This document shows positions 1 to 11,505 of a DNA stretch of 64,000 bases, in pieces (position 1 is the stretch's first letter; every line of letters begins with the position of its first letter). The notes below the pieces were generated by a model, which was not told where the DNA came from, did no database searches, and saw only the letters and a list, made by a program, of their open reading frames with translations. The translations under genes and the position numbers were made by a program. Source of the DNA: WTFY01 sp965205275. GTDB lineage: Bacteria; Pseudomonadota; Gammaproteobacteria; UBA4575. The stretch is from positions 248,001 to 312,000 of the forward strand of contig OZ242168.1 of NCBI GenBank assembly GCA_965205275.1. Reading direction: 5' to 3'.

Positions 1-229
1 ATTGCCTGCGGTTCGCACCGAAGCCGATTTCCTGCCATGAACGGAAACCAAGCTTTCGAAACGCGGCTAGGAATACAATAATGCCAAGCCCCAGCACCGT
101 GCGGTTTGTGACACGCTCGAACTCCGGCTCAAGCCAGAGGGTCAGCAAGGCATGCACCGGCCAGGCCAGAGCCGCCCCTGCCACCAGTACCGAGGCAAAA
201 AGAAGAATAAATACAAGCAGTGCGTACAT
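1..229 (-). CDS. Membrane protein, N-terminal part (possible CPBP-type intramembrane protease)
   Basis: An open frame starts at the ATG complementary to 227-229 and runs off the left edge without a stop; 76 codons are visible. Residues 4-24 form a hydrophobic helix (FILLFASVLVAGAALAWP), and residues 46-57 form a second one. The visible part ends in RSWQEIGFG, which resembles the segment before the second helix in CPBP/CAAX-protease-like proteins. The catalytic motifs would lie outside the window, so the family call is an inference. It is transcribed away from tRNA-Leu. Confidence 0.5.
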   Translation of the reverse strand, partial: MYALLVFILLFASVLVAGAALAWPVHALLTLWLEPEFERVTNRTVLGLGIIVFLAAFRKLGFRSWQEIGFGANRRQ

Positions 230-352
230 ACGTACTCCAGACCGGTTTCAGGGTAGGCGAACCTGATGAGTGGCTTATATCCGTGCGCAGGGTTCAGGTT
301 ATACTACAAGGTAACGCATCGGGAAGGAATAGGGTATGCGGATATACGAGGA

Positions 353-438
<86 letters not shown>

Positions 439-607
439 GATTTGATGGGGTCTGCGAATCCTTGTCACGACGGGCCGGGATGCACTATAGTCCTGCACTC
501 AAATATAGACGGGGTGCCGGGCATGATGGCCGTCAGGGGCAGCAAAAGCACACCCGCAGCACGTAATTTCTGTACCATGAGGAATGTTTGAATAACGGAT
601 TGAGCCG

Positions 608-1897
608 ATGCAAGTATCTTTGGAGACAACCGGGACTTTGGGGCGCAGGATGACGGTCGAGGTGCCGGGCGAGAAAATCGTGTCTGCGGTCGAAAAGAAA
701 CTGCAGGGCATGGTCGGGCAAGTCAGGATTCCCGGGTTTCGCCCGGGCAAGGTGCCGATGAAAGTGGTGCGCCAGCGTTTTGGCGAACATGCGCGCAAGG
801 AGGTCCTGGCCGACACGATGCATTCCAGCTACCGGGAGGCCATTGACCAGGAAAAGCTGCGCCCGGCCGGACCCCCGCATATCGAACCGGTGGACTTGGA
901 AGCCAAGGACCTGAAATATGTCGCGACCTTTGAGGTCTACCCGGAAATCGATCTGGCGGATGCCGGTGCATTTGAAATCACGGTGGCCGAAACCGAAGTC
1001 ACGAGTGGCGATGTCGACGACATGATCGGAAAACTGCGCAAGCAAAAGATACGGTGGCACGAAACGGACCGGGCCGCCAGGCAGGAAGACCGGGTTACCC
1101 TCGATTTCAAGGGCACCATTGACGGTGAGCCGTTTCCGGGGGGCAGTCACGATGATTTTGCAGCCGTGCTGGGCAGCAGCAGCCTGTTGCCTGAATTTGA
1201 ACAGCAGCTTGAAGGCGTGCAGCCGGGCGATGCAAAATCGTTTGAGGTAGGCTTTCCGAAAGACTACATGCAGCAGGACCTGGCGGAAAAGACCGCAGTT
1301 TTTGAAGTGAACGTGAAAAAAGTGGAAGCTGGCGAATTGCCGGAACTGGATGAAGCGTTTGCGCGGGAAATGGGGATCGAGGACGGGAACCTGGAGACCT
1401 TGCGCGAGCAGCTTGAACGTAACATGAACAGCGAGCTTGAGCAGCGCAAGAGGGCCTTCAACAAGGATCAGGTGATGCAGCGCCTGTTCGAGTCCAATGA
1501 ATTTGAAATACCGGCCGCCTTGCTGGAGCAGGAGACGGAGGCGGTCCGTCAGCAGGTCATGCAAACCATGAAGCTTGGAGATGCGTCCGGATTGCCGGAA
1601 GACATGGTTGAGGAACAGGCGAAACACAGAATTTCTGTGGGCCTGATCATCGGGGAGATTGTGCGCCAGAACAAGTTACAACTGGATACCGGGCGGGTCA
1701 GCCGGGCACTCGATACCGTGGCTTCGGGATACAATAACCCTGAAGAAATCATCCAGTACTACCGGAGCAGTGCACAGGCCATGGCGGGCATTGAATCACA
1801 GGTCATGGAAGGTCAGGTGGTCGAATGGGTGCTTGAGCAGGCCCGGGTGACGCCCCGGTCCTTTACATTCGATGAAATGGTCAGCAACCGGTTCTGA
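608..1897 (+). CDS. tig: Trigger factor, ribosome-associated chaperone and prolyl isomerase
   Basis: Trigger factor binds at the ribosomal exit tunnel and shields nascent chains. The 429 residues match the usual length (E. coli 432). The ribosome-docking signature GFRPGKVP is at residues 43-50. The FKBP-like prolyl isomerase domain covers about 150-245 (VTLDFKGTIDGEPFPGG opens it), followed by the helical C-terminal arms. The ATG start gives the canonical MQVSLET opening. clpP begins 27 bases downstream, so tig and clpP probably share a transcript, as in many gammaproteobacteria. Confidence 0.97.
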   Translation: MQVSLETTGTLGRRMTVEVPGEKIVSAVEKKLQGMVGQVRIPGFRPGKVPMKVVRQRFGEHARKEVLADTMHSSYREAIDQEKLRPAGPPHIEPVDLEAKDLKYVATFEVYPEIDLADAGAFEITVAETEVTSGDVDDMIGKLRKQKIRWHETDRAARQEDRVTLDFKGTIDGEPFPGGSHDDFAAVLGSSSLLPEFEQQLEGVQPGDAKSFEVGFPKDYMQQDLAEKTAVFEVNVKKVEAGELPELDEAFAREMGIEDGNLETLREQLERNMNSELEQRKRAFNKDQVMQRLFESNEFEIPAALLEQETEAVRQQVMQTMKLGDASGLPEDMVEEQAKHRISVGLIIGEIVRQNKLQLDTGRVSRALDTVASGYNNPEEIIQYYRSSAQAMAGIESQVMEGQVVEWVLEQARVTPRSFTFDEMVSNRF

Positions 1898-1923
1898 AAT
1901 TTTATTTTGCAGGGGAAACCGTA

Positions 1924-2577
1924 ATGGGAGAAAGAAATTCAAACGCAGGGGCCCTGAATACACAGGCCCTGAATCTTGTGCCCATGGTGGTCGAGCAATC
2001 GGCGCGTGGCGAACGGGCCTATGACATCTATTCGCGTCTGCTGAAAGAACGTGTCGTGTTTATTGTCGGGACCATTGAAGACCAGATGGCCAATCTCGTG
2101 GTCGCCCAGTTGCTGTTTCTGGAATCCGAAAACCCTGACAAGGATATTTCGATCTATATCAATTCCCCGGGCGGGTCGGTGAGTGCCGGCATGGCCATTT
2201 ACGACACCATGCAGTTTACCACGCCCGATATCAGCACCCTGTGTGTAGGCCAGGCGGCCAGCATGGGGGCCTTGCTGCTGGCCGGGGGTGCCAAGAACAA
2301 GCGCTATGCCTTGTCCCATTCACGCATCATGATCCATCAGCCGCTCGGGGGGTTCCAGGGGCAGGCCACGGATATCGACATTCATGCACGGGAAATCCTG
2401 AAGATCCGTGAGGAACTGAACCAGGTCCTTGCGCATCACACCGGCCAGCCCATCGAGCAGATCGCACAGGATACGGAACGGGACCATTTTTTAAACAGTG
2501 CTGAGGCAAAACAATACGGCCTGGTGGACGAGGTGCTGGACCGGCGCAAGGAAAATCTTCCCGATACAACCGTATAA
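1924..2577 (+). CDS. clpP: ATP-dependent Clp protease proteolytic subunit
   Basis: The barrel-shaped serine peptidase that works with ClpX or ClpA. The catalytic triad is visible: Ser113 in GQAASMGALLL, His138 in RIMIHQPLGG and Asp187 in TERDHFL, each two positions after the E. coli precursor numbering. It has 217 residues, including a short N-terminal propeptide-like segment. It lies 27 bases after tig and upstream of clpX, the standard order. A GGGGAAACC stretch precedes the ATG. Confidence 0.98.
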   Translation: MGERNSNAGALNTQALNLVPMVVEQSARGERAYDIYSRLLKERVVFIVGTIEDQMANLVVAQLLFLESENPDKDISIYINSPGGSVSAGMAIYDTMQFTTPDISTLCVGQAASMGALLLAGGAKNKRYALSHSRIMIHQPLGGFQGQATDIDIHAREILKIREELNQVLAHHTGQPIEQIAQDTERDHFLNSAEAKQYGLVDEVLDRRKENLPDTTV

Positions 2578-2771
2578 GTGCTGTGGGTATTGGCCGGGCG
2601 GCCATGTGGCCTGGATCTTGCTTGGCCGGGGCACTGTATAATATTTGAAAAAGGCGTATAGTTTAAGCCAGCCAAAACAGGTATTTCCTGAAGCATGCCA
2701 GTCTTGATTCATTTAGATCTTAATGTACATAATTCTGTATCCTGCAAAACACAGACGCCCGGTACGGTACG

Positions 2772-4055
2772 ATGAGTGACAACAAAACAACCAGGGATCG
2801 GGACAGCAGCGGCAAGCTTCTGTATTGTTCGTTTTGCGGCAAAAGCCAGCACGAGGTGCGCAAGCTGATCGCCGGGCCCTCGGTATTTATCTGCGATGAA
2901 TGTGTCGAATTGTGTAACGACATTATCCGGGAAGAGATGCAGGAGCATGCCTCGGCAGACGGCACAAAACTTCCAACGCCGGTCGAAATCAATTCCATCC
3001 TTGAGGAATATGTCATCGGTCAGGACCGTGCCAAGAAAATCCTGTCGGTTGCGGTCTACAACCACTACAAGCGGCTCGATGCACGCAGCACCAGCAAGCA
3101 TGCGGTCGAACTGGCAAAAAGCAATATCCTGCTGATAGGTCCGACCGGTTCAGGCAAGACACTGCTTGCCGAAACCCTTGCACGGCTGTTGAATGTTCCG
3201 TTCACCATCGCCGATGCGACGACCCTGACCGAAGCCGGTTATGTCGGGGAGGATGTCGAAAACATTATTCAGAAACTGTTGCAGAAATGCGATTACGATG
3301 TTGACAAGGCACAGACCGGAATCGTATACATCGACGAGATCGACAAGATTTCGCGCAAGTCCGACAACCCTTCCATCACACGTGATGTATCCGGTGAAGG
3401 GGTTCAGCAGGCCTTGCTCAAGCTGATTGAAGGCACCATCGCATCGGTCCCGCCGCAGGGCGGACGCAAGCACCCGCAGCAGGAATTCCTGCAGGTCGAT
3501 ACCGGCAATATCCTGTTTATTTGTGGCGGCGCGTTTGCCGGACTGGACAAGGTAATCCTGGATCGGACGGAAACCAGCGGTATCGGTTTTTCCGCAGAAG
3601 TCCGCAGCAAGGACAATGCGATCAAGATCGGTGAGGTACTGCACAATGTGGAACCCGAGGATCTGATCAAGTACGGGCTCATTCCCGAGTTTGTCGGTCG
3701 CCTTCCTGTGGTGGCCACGCTGGATGAACTGGATGAGGAAGCCCTGGTCCGCATCCTGACGGAGCCTAAAAACGCCATCACCAAACAGTATCATCGCCTG
3801 TTTGAAATGGAAGGCGTGGAGATCGAGTTTCGGGAAAATGCATTGTATGCCACGGCACGCAAGGCAATGGATCGGAAGACCGGTGCCCGGGGATTGCGGA
3901 CCATACTGGAAAATGTCCTGTTGGACACGATGTATGATCTGCCTTCGCAAGACAGTATCAGCAAGGTGGTGGTCGATGAATCCGTGATTCACGGTGACAA
4001 GCCTTACCTGATCTATGAAAGCTCGGAGTATGAGAAAGCGGCATCGGATGATTAG
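2772..4055 (+). CDS. clpX: ATP-dependent Clp protease ATP-binding subunit ClpX
   Basis: AAA+ unfoldase that recognises degradation tags and feeds substrates to ClpP. The N-terminal zinc-binding domain has CSFC (Cys19, Cys22) and CDEC (Cys41, Cys44). Walker A GPTGSGKT is at residues 123-130, with Walker B IVYIDEIDKI near 184-193. The GYVGEDVEN pore loop and a GGRKHPQQEF loop typical of ClpX are present. It has 427 residues, a normal length. The 194-bp gap from clpP contains a TATAAT box at 2637-2642, so clpX may have its own promoter. Confidence 0.98.
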   Translation: MSDNKTTRDRDSSGKLLYCSFCGKSQHEVRKLIAGPSVFICDECVELCNDIIREEMQEHASADGTKLPTPVEINSILEEYVIGQDRAKKILSVAVYNHYKRLDARSTSKHAVELAKSNILLIGPTGSGKTLLAETLARLLNVPFTIADATTLTEAGYVGEDVENIIQKLLQKCDYDVDKAQTGIVYIDEIDKISRKSDNPSITRDVSGEGVQQALLKLIEGTIASVPPQGGRKHPQQEFLQVDTGNILFICGGAFAGLDKVILDRTETSGIGFSAEVRSKDNAIKIGEVLHNVEPEDLIKYGLIPEFVGRLPVVATLDELDEEALVRILTEPKNAITKQYHRLFEMEGVEIEFRENALYATARKAMDRKTGARGLRTILENVLLDTMYDLPSQDSISKVVVDESVIHGDKPYLIYESSEYEKAASDD

Positions 4056-4100
4056 GTGGGCCTGCAGGGGCTTGTCTGGGTTCGGTTTTGCCCGGGAAAC

Positions 4101-4129
4101 CTTGAATTTCCGGCAGCATGGCCCCATGT
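4101..4129 (+). promoter_or_regulatory. Sigma-32 (heat-shock) promoter for lon
   Basis: CTTGAA at 4101-4106 is followed, after 15 bases, by CCCCATGT at 4122-4129. This fits the enterobacterial RpoH consensus (CTTGAA, 11-15 bases, CCCCATnT) almost exactly. It ends 94 bases before the lon ATG, and lon is a classic RpoH target. The match is seen in the sequence; the function is inferred. Confidence 0.75.
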
Positions 4130-4222
4130 TAAATGCCAGGGTTGCAGGGATGAATAAGGCTATTCAGATTCGACCGGCAGAACCCTTTGTGATTTCAGCT
4201 ACCGATTCAGGAACAGATTAAG

Positions 4223-6658
<2,436 letters not shown>

Positions 6659-6877
6659 ATATGCATCGTTATATTGACTTGCTTTGGGAACACTTGGTAT
6701 AACACAAGCGTTCAGTGACCTTGGGTAACCAATGTATATATCGACTTGCAGCAGTGATTTCGTAGCCTGTTTTTTTTTGGGGTGGCCATGAAGAAGCCTG
6801 CAGACTGATTTCAACTCTTGAAAATTTAATGTGCAGCTGTCTAGAGTGCATGCCAACTACCAGGGGAGTTTTATAAA

Positions 6878-7150
6878 ATGAATAAAAGTGAACTTGTTGA
6901 AGCCGTTGCTGAAGCAGCAAAGCTTTCGAAAGCCGATGGTGCGCGTGCGGTGGATGCAGTACTTGGCTCCATTGCAGCAGCTTTGAATCGCGGGGACAGC
7001 GTGACATTGGTTGGATTTGGAACCTTCCAGGTCAAGCACCGTAATGCCCGCACCGGCCATAATCCCCGAACTGGTGAAACCATCCAGATTGCCGCCAGCA
7101 AAGTACCCAGCTTCAAGGCTGGCAAAGCGCTCAAGGATGCTGTAAGCTAA
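6878..7150 (+). CDS. hupB: DNA-binding protein HU, beta type
   Basis: A small dimeric nucleoid protein that bends DNA. It has 90 residues, opening MNKSELVEAVA with the HU signature GFGTFQVKHRNARTGHNPRTGE spread over about 46-67, including the beta-arm RTGHNP. The order lon-hupB-ppiD is conserved in gammaproteobacteria. AGGGGAG lies 11 bases before the ATG. Two tRNA genes follow within 110 bp. Confidence 0.97.
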   Translation: MNKSELVEAVAEAAKLSKADGARAVDAVLGSIAAALNRGDSVTLVGFGTFQVKHRNARTGHNPRTGETIQIAASKVPSFKAGKALKDAVS

Positions 7151-7160
7151 CGCGCCTTTT

Positions 7161-7236
7161 GGGTGCTTAGCTCAGCTGGTAGAGCGTCGCCCTTACAAGG
7201 CGGATGTCGGGGGTTCGAATCCCTCAGCACCCACCA
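7161..7236 (+). tRNA. tRNA-Val (anticodon TAC)
   Basis: A 76-nt cloverleaf with acceptor GGGTGCT/AGCACCC, anticodon loop CTTACAA (anticodon TAC), GGTTCGAATCC T-arm and encoded CCA. It starts only 10 bases after the hupB stop. Confidence 0.95.
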
Positions 7237-7253
7237 GAGGTCATACTATACAA

Positions 7254-7330
7254 GGAGTGGTAGTTCAGCTGGTTAGAATACCGGCCTGTCACGCCGGGGG
7301 TCGCGGGTTCGAATCCCGTCCACTCCGCCA
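7254..7330 (+). tRNA. tRNA-Asp (anticodon GTC)
   Basis: A 77-nt cloverleaf with acceptor GGAGTGG/CCACTCC, anticodon loop CTGTCAC (anticodon GTC), GGTTCGAATCC T-arm and encoded CCA. It is 17 bases from tRNA-Val and very likely shares its transcript. Confidence 0.95.
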
Positions 7331-7449
7331 GATTTCCAGATGCGACGTGCTGGTAGGGTAATGGGTAACGCACGTCTTCAACCAAATCCCATTACCCGGC
7401 AAATCGAGAGTAGGTTACGCTTGCGCATGAGATATGGCGGCGAGAGGAA

Positions 7450-7779
7450 CTAACGATGTCGGTTTGCGTCTTGCCTGGATTCGCCTGCCTCCTCATCAGG
7501 CCTGCCGGGATAAAACTGTGTGCAATACTGGCGAAACTTCATGATATCGCCATCCGCCCGGTTCAGCAGGGGGTGTTCATTGTAGGACTTGCTTTCCCAA
7601 ATCATGAAATCTCTTTCGATATTCTTCTTGAACTCGTACATCACCAAGGGAAGCATGAATTTTTCCCGCAGTTTTTTGGGCGCAAGGTTCAGGGTCTTGA
7701 TTCCGCGTACTGGATTTTCCGGGAATAGCAACTTGCGGAAAATCAGGTTTATGCTGGAGAACCAAAGGGGTTTGCATGA
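7450..7779 (-). pseudogene. C-terminal relic of a Rieske-type aromatic ring oxygenase
   Basis: The frame holds about 109 codons ending in a stop at 7450, with no plausible start and an in-frame stop just upstream. The peptide contains ERDFMIWESKSY, HPLLNRADG and MKFRQYCTQFYPG. These resemble the extreme C-terminus of large-subunit Rieske oxygenases (pattern D-x-IWE-x-K-x-Y ... FR-x(3)-QFYP). The Rieske Cys/His cluster and mononuclear iron ligands are absent. Another open minus frame (to 7975) may be a frameshifted upstream piece, but it was not recognised. The family call is tentative. Confidence 0.45.
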
Positions 7780-8026
7780 TTAATTCGCACAGCGTGGAGA
7801 CATCACCTGTTACCGGAAGTTCACGGTTGCAGGCCCTCTCTTCCCGGTGCCTTTTGTCCTGCATGCGGTCTTGATGATGCGTACCTTGGACCGTGAGAAT
7901 GTTTCCGCCCATCCGAGTTCCAAAAAAACAGGGTGCGGACAGGTGGGCAGAACCTTTACAATGCGCACGGCACATCCATCTTTAAATACAATGCTGACAA
8001 CATCGCTGCAAGGAAGAAAATAAAAA

Positions 8027-9931
8027 ATGCTGAGTGCAATACGAGACCGGGCCAGTAGCCTGGTTGCCTATATCATTATCGGACTGCTCATTCTTTCCTT
8101 TGCGTTGTGGGGTATCCAGGAATACTTTGGCGGGGGTGGGGTACCACCGGTTGCCGATGTCAATGGCGTGGAAATCACGCAGCCCGAATTCAATAACCAG
8201 TTTCAACAGCATCGGCAGCGGCTGCAGTCCATTCTGGGGGAGAATTTTGCACAACGCTATCCGGATGAGAGCGTGATCAGAAAACAGGTCATTAACGATA
8301 TGGTGAACACGGAAATCCTGCGCCAGGCAGTCACGGATGCCGGGTTCCGTATCAGTGATACCGGCCTGATCAGGAAGATCCGGCAGATTCCACAATTCCA
8401 GAGGGATGGAAAATTTGTCCCGGAGCTGTACACACGGCTTCTGCAGGCACAACGCTATGACAAGGCCCGGTTCGAGGCAGAGCTTCGCGAAGAGGAAAAA
8501 CTGGGGCAGTTCGAGATTGCGCTGGTATCTTCCTCGTTCAAGACGAAAGCGGATTTGCAGCGTTTCCAGAAACTTTCCGAGCAATCCAGGGATTTCAGCT
8601 ATGCGCTGGTCAGGGTGGACCCCGATTCAGTAGCGATTTCCCAGGACCAGATCGGTGACTATTACAATGCAAACCAGTCAGTGTTTCGAACGCCTGAACA
8701 GGTCAGGCTCGCCTATATTGAACTGAAAGAAGAAGCATTGGTGGACCCGGCCCGCGTCACCGATGACGATGCCCGCGCCATCTATGCCGAACAGGCCGAG
8801 CAGCATGTGACGAGTGAATTGCGCAAGGTGCGCCATATCCTGACCAAGGTTCTGGAACAGACCGCGGCGGATGCCCCTGAGTGGGGTGAAGCCCTGGGAA
8901 AGGCCAGTGAGTATGTACGCCAACTTGAGGCGGGCGCCTCATTTGCCGAACTCGCCCGGCAACATTCGGAAGATACCCTGTCTGCCGGGAAGGGGGGCGA
9001 TATCGGTTTTATTGCGCCAGGCGATCTGGCCAGCCCCGAACTGGAAAAAGTACTGTTTTCGCTCAGCCCGGGTGCGCACAGCCAGCCCGTTCGTACCGAA
9101 CAGGGTGTACAGATCGTACAGCTGGTTGAGATTCGGTCCTCCGAACAGAAATCTTTTGCGCAGGTGCGCCAGCAGATTATCGATGAGCGCAAGAGCCAGC
9201 TGGCACAAGAGCGGTTTGTGGAAATCGTCGATGAACTGGTCAATCTGGTTGTCGAACAGCCGGATGATCTGACCGAGGCTGCTGAGCTGTTTGAACTGGC
9301 GATCCGGGAGACCGGATGGTTGACCCTGGCCAGCGATGCGGAAATTTTTGCATACCCGGAAATCCGGTCACTCGCCTTTACGGAAGACATCCTGACAGCG
9401 GGCCTGAACAGTGAGCTCATCGAGGTCGCAGACGGTCATGTCATTGCCTTTCGCTTGCTGGAGCATCGCGAGTCCGAACTACAGCCCCTTGATGAGGTCG
9501 CCGGTGGAATACGGGACTTCCTGCGCATGCGTGAGGCTGCGCAACAGGCCGTGGCTGAAGGTGAGGAAATGTATGCACAGATGCAAAGCGGCCTCAGCCT
9601 GGAAGCGCTGTCTGCCAAATATTCACTTGAACGGGTTCGTCATGGTGCGGTCCGCCGTGATGACGACCGTGTTCCGGCCAGGATTCTGGCCCGTGCCTTT
9701 ACACTTCCACGTCCCGGTGAGGGTCAGACGCCGGTGAATGGCCTGCCCTTGGTGGATGGCAGTTTTGCCCTGCTGGAATTGCATTCGGTTATGGATGGCC
9801 CGGATGAAATGGATGGTGCCCGGGTATTGGAGTTGTCACAACGCGTCCATTACGGTCGCAGGGAATTCAGCGCGATTCTGGAAACCCTCCGGGAAGGCTC
9901 CGATGTGCAGGTTTTTGAAGATAACCTCTAG
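8027..9931 (+). CDS. ppiD: Periplasmic folding chaperone / peptidyl-prolyl isomerase PpiD
   Basis: An inner-membrane-anchored periplasmic chaperone near the Sec translocon. The 634 residues have one N-terminal membrane anchor at about 13-32 (YIIIGLLILSFALWGI). A SurA-like chaperone segment follows (PVADVNGVEITQPEF onwards). The single parvulin domain is at about 262-360 (RKVRHILTK, then GKGGDIGFIAPGDLASPELE). It is downstream of hupB as usual, with only tRNAs and an oxygenase relic between. AAGGAAG lies 15 bases before the ATG. Confidence 0.95.
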   Translation: MLSAIRDRASSLVAYIIIGLLILSFALWGIQEYFGGGGVPPVADVNGVEITQPEFNNQFQQHRQRLQSILGENFAQRYPDESVIRKQVINDMVNTEILRQAVTDAGFRISDTGLIRKIRQIPQFQRDGKFVPELYTRLLQAQRYDKARFEAELREEEKLGQFEIALVSSSFKTKADLQRFQKLSEQSRDFSYALVRVDPDSVAISQDQIGDYYNANQSVFRTPEQVRLAYIELKEEALVDPARVTDDDARAIYAEQAEQHVTSELRKVRHILTKVLEQTAADAPEWGEALGKASEYVRQLEAGASFAELARQHSEDTLSAGKGGDIGFIAPGDLASPELEKVLFSLSPGAHSQPVRTEQGVQIVQLVEIRSSEQKSFAQVRQQIIDERKSQLAQERFVEIVDELVNLVVEQPDDLTEAAELFELAIRETGWLTLASDAEIFAYPEIRSLAFTEDILTAGLNSELIEVADGHVIAFRLLEHRESELQPLDEVAGGIRDFLRMREAAQQAVAEGEEMYAQMQSGLSLEALSAKYSLERVRHGAVRRDDDRVPARILARAFTLPRPGEGQTPVNGLPLVDGSFALLELHSVMDGPDEMDGARVLELSQRVHYGRREFSAILETLREGSDVQVFEDNL

Positions 9932-10206
9932 TTCGTCCGGGTTTTAAATGTACCGGTCATTCCCGGTGTAACCCCCGCATGCGCCTCAGGCTCCATTGAC
10001 AAATCCTCAGCGCACTGCTGCTGGCAGTCCTTCATTGGGTGCGGCCGTCAACATGGACGGTACGGCCTTGTATGAATGTGCAGCCGCAATCTTCATTGCG
10101 CATGGTTCAGAACTGTATCGGGCAAGCAACTTTTACTACTTTGTAATACACTAGACGTGAAAAGCCTACATGCGAATACCAAAATAAATAAGAAAAACAA
10201 ATTATT

Positions 10207-11259
10207 GTGGCCTTAAATCAACAGCCTGTTAAAGGTGCCCTCCTGATTATTGTCTCAATAGCCTTTGCGCTGGTCCTAGGTGGGATTCTGATCGGAGTGA
10301 TCGGTCTCGATGTGGAGCAAGGCACAATGGTCTATGCAGTCTGTTTTGCAAATTTTTGGCATCTTGGTGTCTCGTGGGGGGGTTGGCCGGGGGGCCTTGT
10401 GACTCAGAACCGCATATTGCGAGGATTGATCAACTGGTTGTTGGCGATGCTCTCGGTCCTGATTACGCTAGGAATATGGTCCTGGGGGTATGGGCTGCCC
10501 TTCTACGAAACTCCAGTTGCACTGTGGGCCCAGACTTGCATCTTCATGGCAGTGATGCAGATCTTTTTGTTCCGTAACCGCTTGATCACACCATGGGATT
10601 TGGCCGACACCCTCGAGTGGGAAAATAACTCACGACAACCGCTTAACGGAATCGCAAACTTTCTGTTCGCGATTGTGTTCATGCCCACGGCTCTGTTCTT
10701 TGTACCGTCGATATGGGGGATGGAACCGCTTTATATACCATGGTATTGGTTCCCGATGTCCGTGGTGGTGGTGGACTTTTGCGATTGGTGGCCCTTTGAC
10801 CGGCTTGGTCAGCCCCGCGCAGGGATCCTCAACACAGGAATGGTCGTGGCTGGCACGGTGCTCTTGATGATTGTTTTCCACCACCTCGGATTCAACTTTT
10901 TCGATGAGGGTGTGCCAGGGGCCCAGGCGGCTATCTTTGCTGCGGTGTGGACGGCATTCGCTCTTATGCAGGGCTGGACGTTGAACATGTGGCCCTTTGG
11001 TCATTGGCATCGAGGCAAGAAGGCGGGTATGGCCCTCGTTATAACGTTAATGTTCTCAGCCGTTGCTTTTGTTGCCATTTTAAAATTTATACCCGTCGAA
11101 CAGTACAATGCTGTGATCTTCTGGCTGTTTGCCTGGTTATGGGCACTTGTGTGCCTAGCCGCACCGGGCTACTTTCATCTCTTTTTTTGGGGCTATGAGG
11201 AAAACCCCCATGCGGCGGGTACGCAGGGCACAGGTTATAGTGGAAGCGCATCTTTTTAA
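10207..11259 (+). CDS. Multi-pass membrane protein of unknown function
   Basis: I do not recognise this 350-residue protein. About nine hydrophobic helices are visible, the first at 10-33 (ALLIIVSIAFALVLGGILIG) and others near 74-96, 108-122, 150-172, 180-197, 213-230, 242-258, 278-298 and 304-328. It is very rich in Trp and Phe, with short charged loops such as GHWHRGKK and CDWWPFDRLGQPRAG. The start is a GTG after an AT-rich leader without a clear Shine-Dalgarno sequence. It stands alone between ppiD and fabI, and an IS30 scrap begins about 40 bp beyond its stop, so transfer is possible. Trp-rich membrane faces can suggest lipid or hydrophobic ligands, but that is speculation. Confidence 0.8.
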   Translation: MALNQQPVKGALLIIVSIAFALVLGGILIGVIGLDVEQGTMVYAVCFANFWHLGVSWGGWPGGLVTQNRILRGLINWLLAMLSVLITLGIWSWGYGLPFYETPVALWAQTCIFMAVMQIFLFRNRLITPWDLADTLEWENNSRQPLNGIANFLFAIVFMPTALFFVPSIWGMEPLYIPWYWFPMSVVVVDFCDWWPFDRLGQPRAGILNTGMVVAGTVLLMIVFHHLGFNFFDEGVPGAQAAIFAAVWTAFALMQGWTLNMWPFGHWHRGKKAGMALVITLMFSAVAFVAILKFIPVEQYNAVIFWLFAWLWALVCLAAPGYFHLFFWGYEENPHAAGTQGTGYSGSASF

Positions 11260-11298
11260 GGTGCACGATTCAATCGACAACACGTGTAACCAGCGATG

Positions 11299-11460
11299 CG
11301 CAGGACGGATACCCCCGTACGGTGCCAACTGGAAATAAATAGACGACAACGGCTTACCAAACACCTGCCCAATTGCCTTCAATGACTCCCCGCGCTGCCG
11401 GCGATCCCATAATTCCGTCGTCCCCGCAGCACTAAATTCTCGACGATACCTTCGACCCAT
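11299..11460 (-). pseudogene. IS30-family transposase N-terminal relic
   Basis: The minus strand encodes MGRRYRREFSAAG, ELWDRRQRGESLKAIGQVFG and SSIYFQLAPYGGIRPA. This is the N-terminal helix-turn-helix region of IS30-type transposases, about 54 codons long. After that the frame loses resemblance, and no DDE domain follows. No inverted repeats were recognised around it. It lies between the unknown membrane protein and fabI. Confidence 0.7.
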
Positions 11461-11505
11461 CACTACACACTCCATCTTCCCGTTTAAGATAAAGCGTTGC
11501 GTCGA

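Noticed and set aside
533..1627. A 364-codon open frame on the minus strand
   Set aside because: It is antisense to trigger factor and its composition is that of a shadow frame; tig is unambiguous.
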